A DNA stretch of 41,206 nt from NCBI GenBank assembly GCA_938036875.1, contig CALHVX010000152.1:1-41206 (forward strand). The letters are read 5' to 3'. Made by a program: the position numbers and the translations under genes. Of the stretch, positions 34,811 to 41,206 are shown piece after piece. Source of the DNA: an uncultured Pseudomonadales bacterium. Its GTDB lineage: Bacteria > Pseudomonadota > Gammaproteobacteria > Pseudomonadales > Azotimanducaceae. Below the pieces are notes generated by a model. It was given only the letters and a program-made list of their open reading frames with translations. It had not been told where the DNA came from and made no database searches. Within the stretch, counting starts at the first letter, position 1; every line of letters starts with the position of its first letter.

Positions 34811-36124
34811 CTAGTCCGCTTGGCGACGCAAAAATGCGGGAATATCCAGGTATTCCATATCCTGCTGCTCCACGTCTTGACGGTCCAAACCCTGGCTCTG
34901 CGGTTGGCGCTCCAAGCTTCTTTGATCCACATTACCGCGTCCCATATCCACTTGCGGTGAGCCGACACTACTCTGAACTGCGTGTTGAGCAGACTGCTGC
35001 CCTGCATTTAGACCCGAACCGCCACCTTGGTAAGAATCACCAGCGCGTACTTGGGGTTGCTGAGCATTGGCATGTTGACGCGCGTAAGCAGGTCGGTCCA
35101 ACTTTGCGTAGTCCACAGCGCCACCACTTTGCAACGCCGCTGTGTTATCCACCACTACGTTAGGTCGACCCGAATCGGCTAGACCAGTGGCCACAACGGT
35201 TACCTTCAAGTCATCACCCATTTCAGGATCGATTACCGTGCCAACAACCACGGTTGCCTGGTCCGAAGCAAAGTCATCAACAATGGAACCCACATCGGTG
35301 AACTCACCAATATTGAGGTCGGGACCAGCGGTTACGTTCACCAAGATGCCACGAGCACCGTGCAGATCCACATCCTCAAGCAAAGGAGAGCGAATCGCCG
35401 CTTCAGCTGCGTCACGTGCGCGGCTTTCGCCACTAGCACGCCCGGTACCCATCATGGCCATACCCATCTCAGACATGACGGTTCGTACGTCCGCGAAATC
35501 CACGTTGATCATGCCAGGACGGATAATCAGGTCAGCAATACCTTGCACTGCACCCAACAACACATCGTTAGCGGCGCTAAACGCCTCTAACATGCTGGTT
35601 CGCTCACCTAGCACAGCCAGCAACTTCTCGTTGGGAATAGTGATTAGCGAGTCAACGCTCTGGCCCAACTCACGCAACCCGTTCTCGGCGATCTGCGAAC
35701 GCTTTTCAAACTTAAAGGGACGGGTTACAACGGCCACCGTAAGAATGCCCATCTCTTTTGCTACATCCGCCACAATTGGCGCAGCACCAGTACCCGTGCC
35801 ACCACCCATACCAGCGGTAATAAAGACCATATCTGCACCAGCTAGCGCCTCGGCAATACGTTCGCGGTCTTCAATCGCTGCTTGCCGACCGATATCTGGG
35901 TTAGCCCCAGCACCCAAACCTTTGGTTAGGTCGCTACCCATCTGCAAGATGGTTTTAGCTTGGATGTTTTTCAACGCCTGAGAATCCGTGTTTGCCGCGA
36001 TGAAATCCACGCCTTCGACACTTTTCTTCAGCATGTGCTGCACCGCGTTACCGCCGCCACCGCCAACACCAATTACTTTAATTACCGCACTTTGAGGTGC
36101 ACTATCAACGAGTTCAAACATCAT
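34811..36124 (-). CDS. ftsZ: Cell division GTPase FtsZ
   Basis: FtsZ is the tubulin-like protein that forms the division ring. The protein has the nucleotide-binding motif [15 protein letters not shown] (106-119), the T7-loop region with DFADVRTVM, a variable Gln- and Gly-rich linker (about 330-415), and the C-terminal peptide [11 protein letters not shown] that binds FtsA and ZipA. The open frame starts at ATG 36124, but a strong AGGAG site is only 3 bases from it and 6 from the next ATG (36121), so the protein probably starts at the second Met and has 436 residues. ftsA ends 81 bp upstream. Confidence 0.99.
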   Translation of the reverse strand: MMFELVDSAPQSAVIKVIGVGGGGGNAVQHMLKKSVEGVDFIAANTDSQALKNIQAKTILQMGSDLTKGLGAGANPDIGRQAAIEDRERIAEALAGADMVFITAGMGGGTGTGAAPIVADVAKEMGILTVAVVTRPFKFEKRSQIAENGLRELGQSVDSLITIPNEKLLAVLGERTSMLEAFSAANDVLLGAVQGIADLIIRPGMINVDFADVRTVMSEMGMAMMGTGRASGESRARDAAEAAIRSPLLEDVDLHGARGILVNVTAGPDLNIGEFTDVGSIVDDFASDQATVVVGTVIDPEMGDDLKVTVVATGLADSGRPNVVVDNTAALQSGGAVDYAKLDRPAYARQHANAQQPQVRAGDSYQGGGSGLNAGQQSAQHAVQSSVGSPQVDMGRGNVDQRSLERQPQSQGLDRQDVEQQDMEYLDIPAFLRRQAD

Positions 36125-36205
36125 GTTCTCCTAATTAACATTTCGATCAATTTTCTATTTTGGTGAGTTACCGTTTTACGTTTTTGTGCCCACTAAAAAT
36201 CAGGG

Positions 36206-37453
36206 CTAAAAATTTTCTCCAAACCAGCGCTTCATACGCTCTAATAGAGAGAGCGTTCTTACTGGCCCCCGCACCCCCACTTCTTCTTCGCGTTGCTGCC
36301 CATACAGCAACAAACCAACACCTGTGGCGTACACAGGGTTACGCACAATGTCCTTCAGACCAGCAACATTGCGTGGTGAGCCTAAGCTCACCGGCATATG
36401 GAAAATCTCTTCTGCTAGATGCACAACGCCTTCCATCTTGGCTGCACCTCCGGTCAAAACGATGCCTGCAGCGATCAGGTCTTCGAAGCCGCTGCGTCGC
36501 AGTTCAGCCTGAATAAGCGTGAACAGCTCGTCGTAACGTGGCTCTACCACTTCCGCCAGAGCTTGACGCGACAGTTGACGGTCTGGCTTGTCACCAACAC
36601 CGGGCACTTTGATGGTGTCTTCCGCCTGAGCCAGCGCGGCTAACGCACAGGCATATTTAATTTTGATGTCTTCAGCATTTTGCGTCGGCGTACGCAATGC
36701 CATGGCGATATCGTTCGTCACCTGATCACCAGCAATCGGAATCACCGCGGTATGCCGAATAGCACCGTCGGTAAAGATGGCAATGTCTGTAGTGCCCCCA
36801 CCTATATCTACTAGGCAAACACCCAGATCACGCTCATCTTCGGTTAAGACGGAGTAGCTGGACGCAAGCTGCTCCAAAATAATATCTTCAACCTCTAAGC
36901 CACAACGCTCGATACATTTTTCGATGTTCTGCGCAGCATTCACCGCGCAAGTCACCACGTGCACCTTGGCTTCAAGCCGAACGCCCGACATACCCAAAGG
37001 CTCTTTTACGCCCTCCTGGGAATCGATGACGTACTCTTGGGGCAAGATGTGCAGAATTTTTTGGTCCGCAGGAATAGCCATCGCCTGGGCAGCATCGATA
37101 ACCCGCTCCACGTCCTGGGGGTAAACCTCTCGGTCACGGACAGCCACGATGCCATGTGAGTTCACCGAACGGATATGGCTGCCCGCAATACCAGCGTAGA
37201 CGCGATCAATGTGACAACCCGCCATCAATTCCGCTTCTTCTACTGCGCGTTGGATGGACTGCACGGTAGATTCGATGTTGACCACCACACCTTTCTTTAG
37301 CCCCCGGGATTGATGAGAGCCAATGCCAATAATCTCGAGCTCGCCATCGCTGTTCATCTCGCCAACAATAGCGGCAACCTTGTTGGTTCCAATATCTAGG
37401 CCAACGATCTTGCGCGCGCCGTTGTCATTTTGTTTACGGATTCGTGAGCTCAT
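36206..37453 (-). CDS. ftsA: Cell division protein FtsA
   Basis: FtsA is the actin-like protein that tethers FtsZ to the inner membrane. The 415-residue protein has the ATP-binding VGLDIGTNKVAAIVGE near the start, VDIGGGTTDIAIF in the middle, and GIVLTGGAAKMEGV late. It ends with an amphipathic membrane-targeting helix (LLERMKRWFGENF). The ATG overlaps the ftsQ stop codon by four bases, so translation is coupled. It is followed by ftsZ after 81 bp. Confidence 0.99.
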   Translation of the reverse strand: MSSRIRKQNDNGARKIVGLDIGTNKVAAIVGEMNSDGELEIIGIGSHQSRGLKKGVVVNIESTVQSIQRAVEEAELMAGCHIDRVYAGIAGSHIRSVNSHGIVAVRDREVYPQDVERVIDAAQAMAIPADQKILHILPQEYVIDSQEGVKEPLGMSGVRLEAKVHVVTCAVNAAQNIEKCIERCGLEVEDIILEQLASSYSVLTEDERDLGVCLVDIGGGTTDIAIFTDGAIRHTAVIPIAGDQVTNDIAMALRTPTQNAEDIKIKYACALAALAQAEDTIKVPGVGDKPDRQLSRQALAEVVEPRYDELFTLIQAELRRSGFEDLIAAGIVLTGGAAKMEGVVHLAEEIFHMPVSLGSPRNVAGLKDIVRNPVYATGVGLLLYGQQREEEVGVRGPVRTLSLLERMKRWFGENF

Positions 37454-38208
37454 CCATTGTGTCCTGTGGCAACCAAGGGCTGCGTCTCTTCGGTCAAATC
37501 ATCCCAACGCAAGGCTATGCCGTTGGCGTAACGCGCATCCGCTGAACGTAACTGGCGCCCGGGTTCATCAGGCCGTTGCGCTCGTACGATAAAAAATCGT
37601 TGTAGACGCAACGCCAGTTCGCTCGGCAACTCAGCCTGGCCTAACATCACTCCAAGGCTCGGCGCTAAGGTCACACGCCACTCCCCCACACTATTTTCGT
37701 TCAGCGCCACTAACCGACCACCCTTGAGCGTCGCCAGCGCTGCTAAACGTTGAAAAATTGCCAACGCCTCTTGGGGATCCGCGGCTGCACAACGCAATTT
37801 TGGCAACGACCTAGGCGCATTAACCAAACTAACAATTTGACCTGTACTGGTGAGGTAGCGGTCATCATTCCAAGTTGCCACCACCTGTTGCTTAACAACG
37901 CTGACAATCACTTGGTCGGGCCATACCCGACGTACACTGACACTTTGGGGCCAACTTAAAGATTTAACCTCCCCAACCAATGCAGCCAAATCCAAGCTTA
38001 ACAATCGTGTTTGTAAAGACGGCGTGAGCACCTGTTGAACCGCCGTGCGCTCCTCTACCGACAAGCTACCCTCAACCACCACCGAGGCTAGCGGGCGATT
38101 AACGATTAACCAAGCTGCTACTGAACAGCTGACAAAGACTGTGAGCCAGCCTATTCGGGCTATCCAAGGCAGCATCGATGCCACCACTGATGTTGATCCT
38201 TTGCTCAT
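37450..38208 (-). CDS. ftsQ: Cell division protein FtsQ
   Basis: FtsQ is a bitopic inner-membrane protein that bridges early and late divisome parts through FtsB and FtsL. The 252-residue protein has a membrane helix around 13-36, then a POTRA domain (about 40-110, with [14 protein letters not shown] and [19 protein letters not shown]) and the beta domain. Its ATG overlaps the murC stop codon by four bases, and its stop overlaps the ftsA start. In most gammaproteobacteria ddl lies between murC and ftsQ; here there is none. Confidence 0.95.
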   Translation of the reverse strand: MSKGSTSVVASMLPWIARIGWLTVFVSCSVAAWLIVNRPLASVVVEGSLSVEERTAVQQVLTPSLQTRLLSLDLAALVGEVKSLSWPQSVSVRRVWPDQVIVSVVKQQVVATWNDDRYLTSTGQIVSLVNAPRSLPKLRCAAADPQEALAIFQRLAALATLKGGRLVALNENSVGEWRVTLAPSLGVMLGQAELPSELALRLQRFFIVRAQRPDEPGRQLRSADARYANGIALRWDDLTEETQPLVATGHNG

Positions 38209-39635
38209 GCTGAACCCGCCTTGGGCTGCACCAATAGTGTTGTGGAGAGTTGGCTCACGTTGCCAGCACCTTGGACCAAGACAACATCGCCATCGCGTAC
38301 CAAGCTTGGCAACAACTCCAGCGCCTCATCACAATCTTGAGCAAAAATTGGGCTAACCGCCGCACGCTGTCGCAATCCCTGACACAACGCTTTGCCATCT
38401 GCTCCGGCAATCGGCTGTTCACCTGCGGAGAAAACATCAAGCAGCACCAACTCATCCACACCAGAAAGCACGCGTACAAAATCATCAAACAAATCTCTGG
38501 TGCGGCTATACCGATGCGGCTGGTAGGCCATGACCAATCGCCGATCCGGCCAGACAGAACGAGCGGTTTGAATGACGGCAGCAACTTCTGTGGGGTGGTG
38601 CCCGTAGTCGTCAACCAAGGTCACGGTTGCTGCACCTACTTGAACGTCATCCGTTACCTGGAAGCGGCGCCCAACGCCGCGAAAATCACGCAGCCCACGC
38701 ACAATGGCGGTATCGGGCAACCCTTCATCGGTAGCAACAGCGATAGCGGCCAAGGCATTGCGTACATTGTGTTCGCCGGGGAGCGACATCTGGATCTGCA
38801 GATCCGCATGACCCTGCGGGCGGCGGACGGTGAAACGCCAGCGACGTCCATCCACCTGTAAGTTTTCAGCTCGATAGTCTGCGTGCTCAGAAAAGCCGTA
38901 GGTCACTAGGGGGCGCGAGATGTCCTCAAGCAAACCGCAGAGGTTTTCGTCATCCACACACACAATTGCCGAACCATAAAATGGCAGCCGGTGCGCAAAC
39001 TTAATAAAGGTGTCGCGTAAGGTCTGAAAATCATGGTCATAAGTTGCCATATGATCCATGTCGACATTGGTGATCACGGCCAGCATGGGTTGCAGGTGTA
39101 AAAAGCTTGCATCGCTTTCGTCCGCTTCGACCACAATAAAACGGCTTGCGCCAAGTTTGGCGTTGGTACCTGCACTGTTCAAAAGGCCACCGATAACAAA
39201 GGTGGGATCTAATGACGCCGCCTGAAAAATAGAGGTTACCAAGCTGGTAGTAGTCGTTTTGCCATGGGTACCCGCAATCGCGATGCCATGTCGGTAACGC
39301 ATCAACTCGCCAAGCATTTCTGCCCGCGGAATAACCGGTATGCGCGCAGCACGAGCCGCCTGTAGCTCAGGGTTATCCGCACTGATGGCGCTACTGGAAA
39401 CCACCACATCACAGCCTTCAAGTAGCTTGGCTTCATGCCCAATGTGTACCGAGGCACCCAACTCAACCAATCGTTGGGTCACCGCGCTCGACGCACGGTC
39501 TGAACCGGAGATTGCATAGCCCGTGTTTAGCAACACCTCGGCAATACCCGACATACCAGCACCACCGATACCAACAAAGTGAATACGCCGCACCCGGCGC
39601 ATCTCGGGAACTTGATATGCAGCGACTTCAGACAT
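38205..39635 (-). CDS. murC: UDP-N-acetylmuramate--L-alanine ligase MurC
   Basis: MurC adds L-Ala to UDP-MurNAc, the first step of building the peptidoglycan stem peptide. From the ATG at 39635 the protein is 476 residues. It has the dinucleotide-type loop [16 protein letters not shown], the ATP loop [12 protein letters not shown] (about 120-131), EADESDASF, and [10 protein letters not shown] of the C-terminal domain. The frame is open nine codons further (39662), but the family start and the 8-base overlap with the ftsW stop codon support 39635. murG, normally between ftsW and murC, is absent. The stop overlaps ftsQ by four bases. Confidence 0.98.
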   Translation of the reverse strand: MSEVAAYQVPEMRRVRRIHFVGIGGAGMSGIAEVLLNTGYAISGSDRASSAVTQRLVELGASVHIGHEAKLLEGCDVVVSSSAISADNPELQAARAARIPVIPRAEMLGELMRYRHGIAIAGTHGKTTTTSLVTSIFQAASLDPTFVIGGLLNSAGTNAKLGASRFIVVEADESDASFLHLQPMLAVITNVDMDHMATYDHDFQTLRDTFIKFAHRLPFYGSAIVCVDDENLCGLLEDISRPLVTYGFSEHADYRAENLQVDGRRWRFTVRRPQGHADLQIQMSLPGEHNVRNALAAIAVATDEGLPDTAIVRGLRDFRGVGRRFQVTDDVQVGAATVTLVDDYGHHPTEVAAVIQTARSVWPDRRLVMAYQPHRYSRTRDLFDDFVRVLSGVDELVLLDVFSAGEQPIAGADGKALCQGLRQRAAVSPIFAQDCDEALELLPSLVRDGDVVLVQGAGNVSQLSTTLLVQPKAGSA

Positions 39636-40737
39636 CGGTTGCCTCCGTATCCATGGCAACACGAAACACTAACCCCAACATGCAATAGCTCACCATCAAG
39701 CTATGACCGCCGTAACTAACAAAGGGTAAGGTCAGACCTTTGGTTGGCAACAGGCCCGTATTGACACCAAAATTGATCAGGCATTGGACCCCAATCAAAA
39801 TGCCAATCCCGGAGGCTAAAAAACCACCAAAATATTGCTGCCGTTGCAGCGCCAAACGGGCCACGCGCAGGATGCGCAGCACCAATATGCAAAACACCAA
39901 AATCAATAAGAGCGCGCCAACCAAACCTAGCTCTTCAACCACGATGGCAAAGATAAAGTCGTTGTGTGCTTCCGGCAAATAGAAGAGCTTCTGCACGCCC
40001 TCCCCTAAGCCCAGCCCAAAGTAACCACCACGCCCAAAGGCAATTAGCGCCTGGGTAAGCTGATAGCCGCTACCGTAGGCATAAGCCCAAGGGTCAACAA
40101 AGGAAGTTAAACGGTCGAGCCGATAGGGTTGCGCCACCGCCAGCACTGCAATGGCTCCAACAACCAACAAGGCTAGCAGCAAAAATACCCGCAAGCGTAT
40201 CCCAGCAATAAAGATCAACGCACAAAAGGTCACCGACAAAACCACCAACGAGCCAAAATCTGGCTGCATCAATAGCAGCCCAAGCACCAAGCTCACCAGC
40301 ATCAACGGTCGTAACAATGCCCAAGTTGTTGGCGCCTGCACGCCTTTACGAGTCTGCGCCACCAACGGATAACGGGCCAGATAGCCGGCCATGTACACCA
40401 ACAACAGTAGCTTTACGTACTCAGCAACATGGATACGAGCAATACCAATGTCAATCCAACGCACCGCACCATTCACCTGGGCACCGAGGCCCGGCACAAA
40501 CACAGCGCAACACAGCAACAAAGCAACAAACCAAGCAAACCGGTGCATGCGTTGCCACAAGGCCAATGGGAGAAGCGCCGCAGCGATAAAAATTGCCACT
40601 CCCAAGCCACTCGAGACCAAATGCTTAAGCCAAAAACCATCTCCTTGAGCAATTGACGCAGAGGCAACCATAACGGTGCCAAAAGCCACAACGGCCAAGC
40701 ACAAGGCAAGCAGTACCACATCAAGCTTAAGCGTCAT
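39628..40737 (-). CDS. ftsW: Peptidoglycan glycosyltransferase / division protein FtsW
   Basis: FtsW is the SEDS-family polymerase that makes septal peptidoglycan with FtsI. The 369-residue protein has about 10 membrane helices and SEDS landmarks: [65 protein letters not shown], and [17 protein letters not shown]. The open frame runs to 40863, but the family start is the ATG at 40737, which overlaps the end of murD by 11 bases. Its stop overlaps the murC start by 8 bases, so murD-ftsW-murC are tightly coupled with no room for murG. Confidence 0.98.
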   Translation of the reverse strand: MTLKLDVVLLALCLAVVAFGTVMVASASIAQGDGFWLKHLVSSGLGVAIFIAAALLPLALWQRMHRFAWFVALLLCCAVFVPGLGAQVNGAVRWIDIGIARIHVAEYVKLLLLVYMAGYLARYPLVAQTRKGVQAPTTWALLRPLMLVSLVLGLLLMQPDFGSLVVLSVTFCALIFIAGIRLRVFLLLALLVVGAIAVLAVAQPYRLDRLTSFVDPWAYAYGSGYQLTQALIAFGRGGYFGLGLGEGVQKLFYLPEAHNDFIFAIVVEELGLVGALLLILVFCILVLRILRVARLALQRQQYFGGFLASGIGILIGVQCLINFGVNTGLLPTKGLTLPFVSYGGHSLMVSYCMLGLVFRVAMDTEATDV

Positions 40738-41206
40738 GTTGCACCTCGGCTTGCAAGGTTTGCACAAGCGCCGTGAACTGCTCGCCACGATCGGCAAAGC
40801 TGCGAAACATATCAAAGCTAGCGCAGGCGGGAGACAAGAGCACGGTTTGGCCTGGCTGAGCAAGGGCGTAAGCTTGCCTTACCGCCTCGTCTAAACTGGA
40901 GACCAGCAAAACCGGCATATGTGGGTTCAGCAACTGCTCTAACTGTGGCGCACAATCGCCAAAGACCAAAGCATGGCTACAACATTGGGCAACCACATCC
41001 CGCAGCGGGCTCATATCCACACCTTTACTCTGCCCACCAAGTAACACCACCAAGTTAGCGGTATCCTTGGCCACAGGGGCAGCAGCCAAACCCTGGAGCG
41101 CTGCAATGGTTGCGCCCACGTTCGTTGCTTTGGAATCGTTCACAAAGCGGACGCCGTCTATGGTCCCAACGACCTCGCCACGGTGGGGCAAGCCTGCAAA
41201 ATCTGC
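40727..41206 (-). CDS. murD: UDP-N-acetylmuramoylalanine--D-glutamate ligase MurD, 3' part only
   Basis: This is the C-terminal 160 or so residues of MurD, which adds D-Glu to UDP-MurNAc-L-Ala. The frame runs open to the window edge at 41206, so the 5' part lies outside. The visible sequence has GLPHRGEVVG, the conserved FVNDSKATN, and VVLLGGQSKGVD of the C-terminal domain, followed by LSPACASFDMFRSFADRGEQF near the end. The stop codon at 40727 overlaps the ftsW start. The TTG at 41191 is an internal Leu codon of GLPHRGE and not a start. Confidence 0.97.
   Translation of the reverse strand, partial: ADFAGLPHRGEVVGTIDGVRFVNDSKATNVGATIAALQGLAAAPVAKDTANLVVLLGGQSKGVDMSPLRDVVAQCCSHALVFGDCAPQLEQLLNPHMPVLLVSSLDEAVRQAYALAQPGQTVLLSPACASFDMFRSFADRGEQFTALVQTLQAEVQHDA

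Noticed and set aside
35142-35981. 279-residue plus-strand open frame opposite ftsZ
   Set aside because: It lies entirely antisense to conserved ftsZ sequence and its composition reflects the reverse strand of FtsZ codons; no family features.

Overview
The window reads as a gammaproteobacterial chromosome of moderate GC content, most like the Pseudomonas/Cellvibrio side of the class. This is inferred from gene order, protein signatures and a near-perfect sigma-54 promoter in front of the major pilin gene; I could not run a species-level comparison. Almost all of the sequence is packed housekeeping DNA. I see no insertion sequence, prophage, CRISPR array or rRNA.

Layout. 72-3782 (minus strand): a GAF/HD-GYP protein, an unrecognised membrane coiled-coil protein, and a PuuD-like membrane protein. 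4101-6864 (minus): groEL and groES behind a promoter carrying a CIRCE operator, then fxsA. 6884-7228 (plus): an alkyltransferase-like DNA-damage sensor. 7290-9146 (minus): ampG and yajQ. 9372-10912 (plus): a response regulator with a degenerate GGDEF domain, overlapping a cobalamin adenosyltransferase gene. 10931-16975 (minus): aceF, aceE, a ROK sugar kinase and ampD. 17067-18775 (plus): nadC and a TfpX/TfpZ-like pilin accessory gene. 18778-22224 (minus): a PglL/Wzy_C-type glycan ligase, tRNA-Thr(CGT), a second pilin and the major pilin pilA. 22868-27711 (plus): pilB, pilC, pilD, coaE, yacG. 27735-33005 (minus): argJ, secA and an M23 peptidase. 33164-33478 (plus): a DUF721/DciA-like gene. 33664-41206 (minus): lpxC, ftsZ, ftsA, ftsQ, murC, ftsW and the 3' part of murD, cut by the window edge.

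How the genes work together. The right end is a division and cell-wall (dcw) cluster, but murG and ddl are missing from their usual places: ftsW overlaps murC, and murC overlaps ftsQ. The middle is the type IV pilus core, with a pilin/glycosylation cassette inserted between nadC and pilB, the interval that varies in pseudomonads. AmpG, AmpD and a NagK-like ROK kinase together suggest peptidoglycan recycling. The run ftsZ-lpxC-secA-yacG-coaE-pil-nadC-ampD-aceE-aceF is the order seen in Escherichia coli, so this is a conserved backbone and not an island.

I found no convincing undescribed system. The most useful leads are the missing murG/ddl genes, the two-pilin/ligase/accessory cassette, the layered control of groESL, and several poorly characterised proteins (the HD-GYP protein with an insertion, the degenerate GGDEF regulator, the PuuD-like protein, and the membrane coiled-coil protein).
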